A program made the position numbers and the translations under genes. Shown here piece after piece: positions 40,262 to 48,718 of a DNA stretch of 64,000 bases. The notes beneath the pieces were generated by a model that did no database searches, was not told the DNA's origin, and saw only the letters and a list, made by a program, of their open reading frames with translations. Position 1 is the first letter of the stretch; each line of letters opens with the position of its first letter. The DNA is taken from positions 1 through 64,000 of IMG/VR virus record IMGVR_UViG_3300047494_000107. The stretch is one strand, 5' to 3'. This DNA comes from a virus.

Positions 40262-42009
40262 ACAAGCGCTGCAGTTTGATGGCGCTCGTGGCCGCGTTCG
40301 CGGTCCCTGCGGTTGCCGATGCGACCACTTGGTATGTTGATCCGCTTCATGGCAGTAACAGCCACGCAGGAACGTCGCCGTCTACGGCGTTTCAAACGGC
40401 GAGCCACGCGTATAGCCATACAGGCGGCGGGGTTTCACCGGGCGACACCGTTGTTCTGATGGCCGTCACCAGCAGCGGAGCGGTTGTCCCGCTGGCTAAT
40501 ATCGGCATCTACGGGCCACGAGAGCAGAATGGCACGGCGGCACATTTCGGAACGTCAAGTAATCACGTTCACTGGGTTGGTGGCGACGCGAACGGAAACC
40601 CGCTTACCCCGAATACAGACATATCCACTTCTCTGTGCAGCAATTCTAGCGGCGGCAGCAGCTTGCTGCCTATTTTCAGCATGCCATCCGGTGCGGGCAC
40701 CAATGTCGTTGTTCAGATCAAAGGGGGTAATACGGGGTCTACTCCAGGGTCTGGAATAAACGGTATTTTCATGGATTTTACCTGCATAAGTTTTCAGGGT
40801 ACGACAACACCAGGTTCACGGTACTTGCCATCGCAGCGTGGCAGTAAGGGCCCGATATCCGGCGTGTATATCAACACAAGTTCCGATATATGGTTTCAGA
40901 ACGTCGAAGTTGCCTACACAGGCGGGGACGGCTTGGGTACGGAAGCCACTGAAAATATATTTGTGGACCACTCGTGGTTTCACGATAATGCCTATGATAT
41001 CCCCTTCTACGATGGCGTTGAAGCGTACGGCTCCGCGCTCTCGTATTTGCGAGGATATGATTGGTACAACTACACAAGCGGGGCGTCGGTATACAGCACG
41101 CAAGTTGCGTTTGGCATAACCAACAGCCGTTTTTGGAATAACTATAATGACACGAGCACTTGTACGTCAGGAGAGCCCTGCAGCCCGACAGACGGTGAGG
41201 CCATTGAGCTTGACCGCAACGACGGGTCTTGTGAAGGCGATTTGGGGCCTTGCACGTCTGACGACCCCGGTACAGGCGCGGACAACCATCTGCCGCCGTT
41301 CACGGCGAAAATTCTCGTCGCCAACAACCAGATATGGCAGTCGGGTGGTCCAGGCATCAACTCGTACTTGACCGCCGGCCTCGTCGACATACTCGGCAAT
41401 TCGCTCTATTTGAACAACTTCAAGTCGACGAACTCCGGGTCAAACCAAGGCGAGATCAGTCTTAGCGGCGCCGCTGCGCCCCCTACGACGACAGGCGGCG
41501 TCGCATCGCCGCTAGCGTCTCAAAACTATGGCGCTCGGGTTATCGGCAATATCGGGTATTTCAACAGCAGTTTTGTGCGCTCAAATAATTCTAGCGCCCA
41601 TGCACGGTGTATTCAGGTTGAGAATAACGGTCAAACGTCGTTAAATGGAACCTACACTCCAGTCGGTTCGCCAAGTATATTGAAGAACAACCTATGTTAC
41701 GACGTGGCGGGTAGCACGTCTTACACCACGTACTTTACAAGCAACAAGACGACTCCCGCGCTGAGCACCGTAAACGGTAATGGCACGACGAGTGCGATAC
41801 TTCTCGGCAATCCGCTGTATACCTCGCCGTCGACGTCAAGCAGCGCGAACTTTCAATTGTCGCCTACCTCACCGGCTTTCGGGTTCATCGCCGCTAGTAC
41901 AAGCGAATATCTATCTCCCGACACGCTTGGTGTTGCGCGTGTGCAATCAGACCTGACGGCAGGCGCTTTTCAGGGTTCTTCGTCCACTACGTCGCTTTGC
42001 CATCGGTAA
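40258..42009 (+). CDS. Exported right-handed beta-helix protein
   Basis: 583 aa. Signal peptide MNKRCSLMALVAAFAVPAVA. Then TWYVDPLHGSNSHAGTSPSTAFQTASHA and SPGDTVVLM, the hallmark start of pectate-lyase-like beta-helix proteins (DUF1565 type). Successive beta-helix turns follow (GVYINTSSDIWFQNVEVAY, NIFVDHSWFHDNA, KILVANNQIW, VDILGNSLYLNN). Phage proteins of this fold are often depolymerases or fibre shafts. The final residues (LGVARVQSDLTAGAFQ) match chondroitinase-B/PbH1-type ends. Last gene of the fibre cluster. Confidence 0.75.
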   Translation: MNKRCSLMALVAAFAVPAVADATTWYVDPLHGSNSHAGTSPSTAFQTASHAYSHTGGGVSPGDTVVLMAVTSSGAVVPLANIGIYGPREQNGTAAHFGTSSNHVHWVGGDANGNPLTPNTDISTSLCSNSSGGSSLLPIFSMPSGAGTNVVVQIKGGNTGSTPGSGINGIFMDFTCISFQGTTTPGSRYLPSQRGSKGPISGVYINTSSDIWFQNVEVAYTGGDGLGTEATENIFVDHSWFHDNAYDIPFYDGVEAYGSALSYLRGYDWYNYTSGASVYSTQVAFGITNSRFWNNYNDTSTCTSGEPCSPTDGEAIELDRNDGSCEGDLGPCTSDDPGTGADNHLPPFTAKILVANNQIWQSGGPGINSYLTAGLVDILGNSLYLNNFKSTNSGSNQGEISLSGAAAPPTTTGGVASPLASQNYGARVIGNIGYFNSSFVRSNNSSAHARCIQVENNGQTSLNGTYTPVGSPSILKNNLCYDVAGSTSYTTYFTSNKTTPALSTVNGNGTTSAILLGNPLYTSPSTSSSANFQLSPTSPAFGFIAASTSEYLSPDTLGVARVQSDLTAGAFQGSSSTTSLCHR

Positions 42010-42079
42010 TGCTTCGCTACCCTATGGGGTGAGACAGGCCGCGCGATATTGTGCGTGCAGTCTGGAGGTTTGGCTGAGA
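42010..42079 (+). promoter_or_regulatory. Short leader with GGTGAGACAGGCC motif
   Basis: GGTGAGACAGGCC at about 42026 copies the edge motif of stem-loops 4 and 5 and the first half of the late control element; the second half is weak here (ATTGTG). GGAGG at 42064 is the ribosome site for the next gene. Confidence 0.35.
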
Positions 42080-42337
42080 ATGAGCGAGACAACTGAAGGC
42101 CAAACGGAAATCGTCGAGGCTAGCACCGTCGCGATTAATACGCCTGTCCATATCTCGGCGTTCATCAAGTCTCTCAACGGCACGGCGAACGCCATCTACG
42201 GCAAGCTGCTCTCAGCCCGTTTCGGCAAGCGCGCATTTCCGCGCGCCCAGTGGGACCAGAATCTGGCTGACATCGCCGCTGAGTCGCTCCCGGTGACGAA
42301 CCACGGCCATTCGGTCGGCCGGTCTCGCGGTCGCTAA
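42080..42337 (+). CDS. Small protein before tail sheath, 85 aa
   Basis: ATG 42080 with GGAGG 11 bases upstream. MSETTEGQTEIVEASTVAIN..., then SAFIKSLNGTANAIYGKLLSARFGKRAFP and a basic C-terminus. Position just before sheath suggests a tail completion or sheath-accessory role; not recognised. Confidence 0.6.
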   Translation: MSETTEGQTEIVEASTVAINTPVHISAFIKSLNGTANAIYGKLLSARFGKRAFPRAQWDQNLADIAAESLPVTNHGHSVGRSRGR

Positions 42338-42350
42338 AGGGACCTGAATC

Positions 42351-44186
42351 ATGCCAAACATGGACGTCCCGTTCCAGGGTTCCACGCTCATCATTCCGGG
42401 TGCCTATTACGCTGACAACGTCAGTGCCGCGCTGCCCGCCAACGCGCCCGTCACGCCGCCTCTGCTGTTCGTCGGCTTCGGCTACGGCCCAAAGCCGTTG
42501 ACGATCAACCAGTTCAGCAGCACACAGGACCTGCAGACGGCGCTTCGTGGCGGACCTGCCTCGGCTTTCATCCCCTTCATCGCCACGCCTTCGCCGCAGC
42601 TCAATGGCGCGCAGATCGTCACGTTCATTGATGTCAGTTCGAACACCCAGAGCACCATCAACCTGACCGGCGGCACGGGTGCGACCAACGTCCTGGCGTT
42701 GACGTCGGACCTTTATGGGTTGCCGTCGAACCTGTTGCAGACCAGCGTATCCACCTCGTCGTACGGCGCGGTCTACACCGGCAACACGAATGCCGCGGCA
42801 TCGCGCCTTCTGACGATCTACGACGGCTATACCGGCACAACGGTTCAGCAAGACAACCTCGGCATTCCGTTCCAAGTCGCTTACACGGGCGCTGCGTCAG
42901 CCGCGAGTTACACCGTCACGGCTACGGGCGGTGTTGCCACGAAGATCGTGCTGACGAGCAGCAATCCGGGCGAGAGCGTCACGGTTCCGATCAGTTCGGG
43001 TGCTTACCAGACCATTTCTCAAGTCGTCAGTTACATCGAAGGCACAGGTTTCTGGACAGCGAACACGCTGACCAACGGCGATTTGCCCGCGACGAACCTC
43101 GACGCTGGCAGTGGTGTTCTTCCGGTCCCGTCGGGCAGTACGCTCACGTATGGCTATCCGTCGGCCACACTCGGCGATGTCGTTTGGTGGATCAACAACC
43201 ACGCCGGCAATCTCGCCACGGCGTCTGTTAGCGGGTCGCCCACGGCTGGTCCTGCGAGCGCTCTGACGGCGCTGCCGTTGACGCATTTCACGGGCGGCCA
43301 GAGCATTCCGCCGACGACTTCCAGCTACGCCAGCGGTCTGACTGTGGCGCTGTCCACGGCGGCTTGGACGGTTATCACGGACACCGCGGCTCCAGCCGCC
43401 CAGCAGCTCATGGCGCAGCACGCCTTGCTGGCGTCCGAGCCTGGCTATGGCAAGTGGCGGCGCGCGGTCACGGGTTCGAACCTGGGTGATAGCGTCTCGA
43501 CGACGCTGACGAACGCCGCGGCTTTGAACGTCGTTGAGGCGACCTACGTCTACCCGGGCATTCAGCGTGCTGATCCGGTGAGCGGCCAGATCATCAACCG
43601 ACCTGGTCTCTACGCCGCGGCGGCTGTGGCGGCGATGATGACGGGCAATGGCGCCAATGTGCCGCTGACGAACAAGGCGCTCGTCGCGTCCGGCATGGAG
43701 TTGAACAACAACCTGCCAGTTAGCTTGACGCTGTCGCAGATCGACCAGCTTCAACAGGGCGGCGTCATGCCGATCGCTGTGCTGGACAATACGCGTGTGC
43801 CGAAAGTCGTGTCGGATTTCACGACCTGGCTGATCGACGACAATCCCGAGAACGTCTTCAACCAGCAGATCGCCGAAAGATTCTACCTCGCCTACACGAT
43901 GGTGAACACGCTGCAGCCGTACGTGGGGACCACTGCTGACCCGTATGACGAGATGAAGATCTTGAATGCGGCGAAAGCGGCGTTGAACAACGTCACGTAC
44001 AGCCAGGGTAACCCGACTGGGGTGATCTCGTCATGGGACCCCAGCACATTGGCGCTGGTCTACTCGGGCAGCAATCAGGTCGCGGCGATCACGGTGAACG
44101 CGGTGTTGGTGGGCCAGAACAGGTTTATCACATGCGTCGTTAACGTACTGGCGCTGAATATCTCCATTACTGCGTCTTCGACCTAA
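42351..44186 (+). CDS. Contractile tail sheath protein
   Basis: 611 aa, AAGGGA before ATG. N-terminus PFQGSTLIIPGAYYADNV and LLFVGFGYGPKPLTINQFSSTQDLQTALRGG fits the start of Mu-type sheath proteins. The C-terminal domain (PKVVSDFTTWLIDDNPENVFNQQIAERFYLAYTMVNTLQPYVG, then VGQNRFITCVVNVLAL) matches the conserved sheath arm. Followed by a 174-aa tube-like protein, as expected. It defines the phage as myovirus-type. Confidence 0.8.
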   Translation: MPNMDVPFQGSTLIIPGAYYADNVSAALPANAPVTPPLLFVGFGYGPKPLTINQFSSTQDLQTALRGGPASAFIPFIATPSPQLNGAQIVTFIDVSSNTQSTINLTGGTGATNVLALTSDLYGLPSNLLQTSVSTSSYGAVYTGNTNAAASRLLTIYDGYTGTTVQQDNLGIPFQVAYTGAASAASYTVTATGGVATKIVLTSSNPGESVTVPISSGAYQTISQVVSYIEGTGFWTANTLTNGDLPATNLDAGSGVLPVPSGSTLTYGYPSATLGDVVWWINNHAGNLATASVSGSPTAGPASALTALPLTHFTGGQSIPPTTSSYASGLTVALSTAAWTVITDTAAPAAQQLMAQHALLASEPGYGKWRRAVTGSNLGDSVSTTLTNAAALNVVEATYVYPGIQRADPVSGQIINRPGLYAAAAVAAMMTGNGANVPLTNKALVASGMELNNNLPVSLTLSQIDQLQQGGVMPIAVLDNTRVPKVVSDFTTWLIDDNPENVFNQQIAERFYLAYTMVNTLQPYVGTTADPYDEMKILNAAKAALNNVTYSQGNPTGVISSWDPSTLALVYSGSNQVAAITVNAVLVGQNRFITCVVNVLALNISITASST

Positions 44187-44202
44187 GTAGAGGATCAGGA
44201 CA

Positions 44203-44727
44203 GTGCCCGGGTTTGGCGCCAAGCAACTTAACTACGCGGCCCTAAACGCTAACAGCGTTGCCGTTCTTATCGGTGACATTGTTGTTGCGTTCGCCCAGAC
44301 CGCGTCGTACTCGTTTGGGTTCGGCACCGAGGCGTACTACGGTATCGGATCTGCCATGCCGCAGGAGATTCAGCAGCTGCGCGTCGGGCCCGACATCAGC
44401 ATCGACTCGATCGTCTTGACGGCAGCCGGCACGACACTTCTGCAAGGCGGGACAGACATCAGCACCCTGCTTGCCAACAACGCTGTAGACCTCCACGTAA
44501 CCTCGGGAACCACTAACCCGCAGGTTCTGTTTACTTATGTCGGGTGTGTCGCGTCGAACTTCTCCGAGTCCGTGTCGGCCAACCGTCCCGTTACGAGGAC
44601 GATTTCGTTTATGGCGCTCGATGTTTTGTCAAAGGACGGGACCTCGATTCTTAACAGTGGAAGCGCCTTCACTGTGACGAGCGCGGTGGCTGGCGGGTCT
44701 GCAGCACTCGGGCTAGTGACAAGCTAA
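44203..44727 (+). CDS. Tail tube protein
   Basis: 174 aa from GTG 44203 (GAGGA upstream), directly after the sheath. Beta-rich, with MPQEIQQLRVGPDISIDSIVLTAAGTTLLQGG and SFMALDVLSKDGTSILNSG. Size and position match inner-tube proteins of contractile tails. Confidence 0.7.
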   Translation: MPGFGAKQLNYAALNANSVAVLIGDIVVAFAQTASYSFGFGTEAYYGIGSAMPQEIQQLRVGPDISIDSIVLTAAGTTLLQGGTDISTLLANNAVDLHVTSGTTNPQVLFTYVGCVASNFSESVSANRPVTRTISFMALDVLSKDGTSILNSGSAFTVTSAVAGGSAALGLVTS

Positions 44728-44826
44728 ATAGTCCTTGCGCTATGTACCGAGCATCAGGTAAACTGACGCTGCATAAAGCGGCCAAGCAGGCGGCGTCGTA
44801 GCGCCTCGCTATACTCTCTTTCGAAG

Positions 44827-44854
44827 TGACCCCGTCGTTGGTGCGGCGGGGTCA
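44827..44854. terminator. Hairpin between convergent genes
   Basis: An 11-bp stem, 44827-44837 with 44844-44854 (TGACCCCGTCG and complement, one wobble), loop of six bases. T-runs are weak on both sides. It separates the rightward tail genes from two leftward regulators and probably stops both. Confidence 0.65.
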
Positions 44855-44861
44855 TAAACTA

Positions 44862-45113
44862 TCACGCAGCCGGCCGGATTGAGGCTGGTGGTAGCGCCTC
44901 CATGAACTCCTGCAGACTGTCAGACGGTATCAGCGTACGTGAGCCGAACTTCACGGCGCGGATCTGTCCAGCGGCGATGATCCGATTGACTTGAGACCGG
45001 CTGGAGTCGAGCGCATCCACCACGTCTCGAATACTCAACATTCGATGCGTAGGCGGCGTGCGCCTGTCAGGAGACAGGGCGGCTCGATTTGCGGTTCGGG
45101 TGTCTGATGTCAT
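44862..45113 (-). CDS. Excisionase-like MerR-type DNA-binding protein 1
   Basis: 83 aa. Residues about 27-78 form the helix-turn-helix/excisionase pattern: LSIRDVVDALDSSRSQVNRIIAAGQIRAVKFGSRTLIPSDSLQEFM. Such proteins act as Xis or small regulators. Paired with a second copy just upstream on the strand (one base between genes). Odd location inside the tail gene cluster. Confidence 0.75.
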   Translation of the reverse strand: MTSDTRTANRAALSPDRRTPPTHRMLSIRDVVDALDSSRSQVNRIIAAGQIRAVKFGSRTLIPSDSLQEFMEALPPASIRPAA

Positions 45114-45114
45114 G

Positions 45115-45321
45115 TTAACGCGCCTTATATGCTGGCATCGAATCCAGCAGGCGGTTCAGTTCGGCAACTGGGATCAACGTCCGACGGCCGGACTTTATTG
45201 CCCGCAGCTGTCCGCTGGAGAGATACTCGTACAGCTTCGTCGTTTTGATCCCGGTGAATCTGACGGATTCACTAACAGTAAGATTTGCAGGCTTTATCTC
45301 GTCTGAAACAACGGCGGTCAT
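45115..45321 (-). CDS. Excisionase-like MerR-type DNA-binding protein 2
   Basis: 68 aa. LTVSESVRFTGIKTTKLYEYLSSGQLRAIKSGRRTLIPVAELNRLLDSM is a complete excisionase-type domain, similar in layout but not close in sequence to the neighbouring 83-aa protein. The pair may repress or excise, or regulate the tail operon promoter next to it, since they read away from the control element at 45400-45456. Confidence 0.75.
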   Translation of the reverse strand: MTAVVSDEIKPANLTVSESVRFTGIKTTKLYEYLSSGQLRAIKSGRRTLIPVAELNRLLDSMPAYKAR

Positions 45322-45339
45322 ATCTATACCTCATCTATG

Positions 45340-45456
45340 GCGTATACGATGGCATACGCGCTTGCTCGCACTGATGTGCAGTATCGTGCAGTCATGTGTC
45401 TCATGTCAAGACAAATCTCCCCGCATGAGACAACTCTTGACGGGTGAGATGTATCA
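45340..45456 (+). promoter_or_regulatory. Divergent control region before tail chaperones
   Basis: Contains GCGTAT/ATACGC (about 45340-45360), GTCTCAT/ATGAGAC around 45396-45430, the element TCAAGACA-N11-ATGAGACA, TTGACG, and TGTATCA (45450-45456) inside GGTGAGATGTATCACC. Likely start of the rightward tail transcript and possibly a target of the excisionase-like proteins. Confidence 0.5.
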
Positions 45457-45494
45457 CCTGTAGCATACGGCCATTCAGCATACTGGGTGGTCGC

Positions 45495-45959
45495 GTGAGC
45501 GGTACGGTCTCGGAGTCCCAAGAGAAGCGCTGGGATTTTCTCAACAATCAAATCGTCATCCGGGCGAAGTCGGGCGAGACCTTTACGTTCAAGGTCCCCA
45601 GCATGATGCAATTCGCGGCGATCGGCTGCGCTGCTGCGGCGATGCGGCGCTCTCTGTCGCCCGACGGTATTGGCCTGATCTCCACGCTCGACCGCGGCAC
45701 TGCCGACGCTGTGTGGGGCTTCGCCATGTTCGAAGCCCTGCTCGTCAAGGCCAGCGTCGAATGGCCGTTCTCAAAGGACGCCGACGGCAAGCCAGTCGTC
45801 AAAGCCGCGAACTTCGGCGCCGAGCACACCGTGGAGTTCGAGGAGGTAGTCGCCCTTCTGGACGACGCGCTGTTTCAAGTTAGAAGCGGACGGGTTGCCA
45901 ACGGATCATCCAACACTCAACAAGCTGTGGATGGCGGCGGAAATACAGGGGCACCGTGA
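45495..45959 (+). CDS. Tail assembly chaperone, short form
   Basis: 154 aa from GTG 45495. MSGTVSESQEKRWDFLNNQIVIRAKSG... with FTFKVPSMMQFAAIGCAAAAMRRSLSP, VWGFAMFEALLVKASVEWPF and HTVEFEEVVALLDDALF. Layout fits the gpG-type chaperone that lies before the tape measure. Its last 30 codons are out of keeping (polar, Gly/Asn), as expected for the tail of an unshifted product. A second frame overlaps this end. Confidence 0.7.
   Translation: MSGTVSESQEKRWDFLNNQIVIRAKSGETFTFKVPSMMQFAAIGCAAAAMRRSLSPDGIGLISTLDRGTADAVWGFAMFEALLVKASVEWPFSKDADGKPVVKAANFGAEHTVEFEEVVALLDDALFQVRSGRVANGSSNTQQAVDGGGNTGAP
45873..45882 (+). other. Candidate programmed frameshift site
   Basis: In the unshifted frame the codons read CTG TTT CAA GTT; the other frame reads TTC AAG TTA GAA. 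Moving +1 at TTT or -2 after CAA gives ALF(Q)KLEADGLPTDHPTLNKLW, joining two helices in one continuous-looking protein. The second frame is open from 45850 (stop at 45847). The exact slip is not determined by reading alone. Confidence 0.5.
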
Positions 45960-46281
45960 CCCCTTTCATCCGAGGCTTCTCGGCCTGACACTACCTCAAC
46001 TTGACTTCGTCCTTGAAAAAGCGGCGCTGTCTGAGCCGGACAAATACCGGTTTAGCCGCGGCAAGCCTCCGGAGCCTGTATCAAACGCGACCGCCGCATG
46101 GTGGAGTGTCTTCGAGGGCGGGGCGTTGCAGCGTCTCATGTCTCGCACTCTGAACATGTCCGTGATACGAAAGCGAAAAGCGGAAGCAACTCCTCCGCCA
46201 GGACTTGGATTGCGCGGAAAGGGCTTGAAGGATGGTGTCGCGGATACTGCTGACGGGCCCGACACCGGGCGGGGCCAATAG
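45895..46281 (+). CDS. Tail assembly chaperone, downstream frame
   Basis: 129 codons in the +1 frame; a TTG at 45895 could start it alone, but continuity of sense upstream to 45850 supports fusion to the chaperone. HPTLNKLWMAAEIQGHRDPF, LLGLTLPQLDFVLEKAAL and a basic C-terminus. As a gpGT-type extension it would recruit the tape measure. The end overlaps the tape measure start by 50 bases. Confidence 0.65.
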   Translation: MPTDHPTLNKLWMAAEIQGHRDPFHPRLLGLTLPQLDFVLEKAALSEPDKYRFSRGKPPEPVSNATAAWWSVFEGGALQRLMSRTLNMSVIRKRKAEATPPPGLGLRGKGLKDGVADTADGPDTGRGQ

Positions 46282-48718
46282 GCGCGCGGCGAACGGCAAG
46301 ACCGTCGGGGACAATATCAGGGACGCTGCGGCTGATACGAACGCTCGCCAAGCCGGCGCTGAAGACTCCAAGCTATCAGGCAACGGCATCGCCGGCATAG
46401 CAGATGCCATCAAGGCGTCCATGGCGTCGCAGATGGGCGTGTTGACGAGCATCGCGTCCAACACGGCGGCGATCGCGACGAACACCGCGCAGGCTAACAC
46501 ACACCTCGCCGCTATAGCCGGGAAACTAGGCGGCGCGATCGGAGGTGGTTCTGGCGGCGGGAGCGGTGGGGGTGGCGCGCGAGCAAGAGGCAGTCGCGCA
46601 AGCCCCGCAGCATCAGCGGGTGGCCCTGCAAGCGCATATCGTTACGGCGCTATGGCGAACGGTCTTGCTCCAGGTATGGGCGGCTTCAACGCGGCTGGTT
46701 CGCTAGGACGAGGCCGTAGCTTCACGCCACGCGGTATGACTGCGGGAGCGCCGCTCGGGACAGGTGGCGGAGGTCGAGGAGGCACCCCGACGACGCGATC
46801 CTTCGGCGGTGGCGGAGGCTGGGGCTGGGGAGGGGGTGGCGGTCTAGGCGCTGGCGCCAGCATGGTAGCCCGATACGCTGGTATGGGTGAGGCTGCGGGG
46901 CTTATGCGCCTTGCAGGCGCCGGTCCTCTAGGCGCCGTGGCGGGACTAGGCGTGGCGGCTGTCATGGGCCCCGAACTCCTCCATGGCATCGGCGGGTTCA
47001 TCGTTGATAAGACGGACGTCTACCGGGATTACGCGAAGGGTGTCGCCAACCTCGGAAATGCGGGCGGCTACGACTCGTCTATGCTGAACGGGATGTTCAG
47101 ACCAGGCAGCGGACTACCGACAGGCTGGATGCGCCAAACCGGTACGAGCGCCACCGACGCCGTGTCCAACTTGAACAAATACGGAATTGTTCAACGTAGC
47201 GCTCAAGGCGCCCACATGACAGCGGCGGCGCTCGCGGGCATTCCGCTTATGCAGGGTACGTCGGGCATGGACCCGAGCACCATCATCGCTTACGCGCGTA
47301 TGAGGGCTGGGCTTAGCGACGAACCGAACGTCGCCATGGGTGGATCTGCGTTCGGTTACGGCATAGGCACGGACGACTCTGGCGACTACAAGACCGCAGG
47401 CGGAGGCAGCGCCGCTGGTCGCATCCTGGGGCGGCTTGACACGGTGCTGAGCCGTGCTGTTGCGCAAGGTCTTGACCGCGCTACGGTCTTGCGATCAATC
47501 GACGCCAACATTCAGTATTCTGTTCGAAGCGGCGGCAACATCGTCGGCGGTCAAGCCGAGAGTTTCGTCAGCAGTATGATGAGTGGAAAATCGGCCGCGT
47601 CGCGATCAGGAACTCTTGCCGCGGATTTCCAGGCCGGCATTGGAAACTATCTTCAGGACCCCACCGCTAGCCCGACCTCGATGTTTTTCAGTACGGCTAT
47701 GATCCGAAAATACTCAACCAGGGACGCGCTTAAAGCTCTGAACCCTGAAACTTACAACAGCATTATGGCTGACCCACCTAAGAGACAATTGCTGGAGGAC
47801 CATCTTCGCCTAGCGGCAAACCCTGCGCAAGACACGACGTGGCCAGCAGTAATAGCTATGTACAGCGCCGCCGACCAAGCAACGGCGTTTGAGAGCGTGG
47901 CTAGTGGAATGCTGGGCGGCCTTGATACGCCGATCGGGCGAGCACGCTACTCGACAATGACAAACACGAAACCCTTGGCGACCGCGCAGTACGTTACAAC
48001 CCGCGGCCAGCGCAACAACAACCCACTGAACTTAACGTACGCGCCGGGCCAGGGCACGATAGGGCGCGACGGCAGGTTCGGTCGGTACTCGACCATGGAA
48101 GAAGGCGTCGCCGCAGCAGAGCGGCAGTTGCTGATTGATCAAGACAAGTACGGTTTTCGTACGCTGGCAAGCCTTATCGGTGACCCAGATCACGGGTGGT
48201 CTCCCGCCAAAGACGGCAATGACGTACCCGGCATTCTTGCCGACCTGAAGACCCTGTCTGGATACGGTCCGAACGACCCGATAAATATGCGCGATCCGGC
48301 CACGGCGCGAAAAGTCATCAACGCGATGGGTCGCCGTGAATCAGGGTTCAACGATCCGGCCGTCGTGAATCGTGGCGTTGCACAAGCGCTGGGTATTCCT
48401 GAGTCCGGTATTCCGACTGCCGCTGGGCCGGCTACTCGTCAAAAGATCGCCATGTTCGACAACACAGCCTCTGGCGTCCGAAACACCGAAGCGCTGAACG
48501 GTCAAGCCGCCCTGTCGACGTCGGAGGACGCATTCAAGAAGCTCTCGGCCGTCGCTGATTTGTCCAACACGGCGTCAATCGAGTTCGCTACGGCCACACG
48601 CAGCTTCGCCACGGCGGTCGACAAGCTCGTTGCCGCGGTCACGCCGATCATGGCGGGTAGAGCCGGCCGTGCTTATGGGCCTGGAGGCACTCCACTCGCC
48701 GAGCCGGGCAACCGCTAA
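46232..48718 (+). CDS. Tape measure protein with peptidoglycan-hydrolase-like domain
   Basis: 828 aa, after the chaperones. Residues 1-100 helical; about 100-215 very Gly-rich; 220-270 hydrophobic (AGPLGAVAGLGVAAVMGPELL), possibly membrane-active on injection. Around residue 590, GQRNNNPLNLTY starts a domain (GRFGRYSTMEEGVAAAERQLLIDQDKYG, TLASLIGDP) of the kind found in virion-associated transglycosylase-like proteins (RNNNPxN signature). This suggests local wall digestion at entry. Short coiled-coil content is unusual, so the ruler role is inferred from gene order. Alternative: a tail lysozyme-type protein. Confidence 0.65.
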   Translation: MVSRILLTGPTPGGANRRAANGKTVGDNIRDAAADTNARQAGAEDSKLSGNGIAGIADAIKASMASQMGVLTSIASNTAAIATNTAQANTHLAAIAGKLGGAIGGGSGGGSGGGGARARGSRASPAASAGGPASAYRYGAMANGLAPGMGGFNAAGSLGRGRSFTPRGMTAGAPLGTGGGGRGGTPTTRSFGGGGGWGWGGGGGLGAGASMVARYAGMGEAAGLMRLAGAGPLGAVAGLGVAAVMGPELLHGIGGFIVDKTDVYRDYAKGVANLGNAGGYDSSMLNGMFRPGSGLPTGWMRQTGTSATDAVSNLNKYGIVQRSAQGAHMTAAALAGIPLMQGTSGMDPSTIIAYARMRAGLSDEPNVAMGGSAFGYGIGTDDSGDYKTAGGGSAAGRILGRLDTVLSRAVAQGLDRATVLRSIDANIQYSVRSGGNIVGGQAESFVSSMMSGKSAASRSGTLAADFQAGIGNYLQDPTASPTSMFFSTAMIRKYSTRDALKALNPETYNSIMADPPKRQLLEDHLRLAANPAQDTTWPAVIAMYSAADQATAFESVASGMLGGLDTPIGRARYSTMTNTKPLATAQYVTTRGQRNNNPLNLTYAPGQGTIGRDGRFGRYSTMEEGVAAAERQLLIDQDKYGFRTLASLIGDPDHGWSPAKDGNDVPGILADLKTLSGYGPNDPINMRDPATARKVINAMGRRESGFNDPAVVNRGVAQALGIPESGIPTAAGPATRQKIAMFDNTASGVRNTEALNGQAALSTSEDAFKKLSAVADLSNTASIEFATATRSFATAVDKLVAAVTPIMAGRAGRAYGPGGTPLAEPGNR

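Noticed and set aside
45847-45894. A simple sequencing error joining the chaperone frames
   Set aside because: Not excluded, but the split gene order and overlapping frames are normal for tail chaperones, so recoding is preferred.
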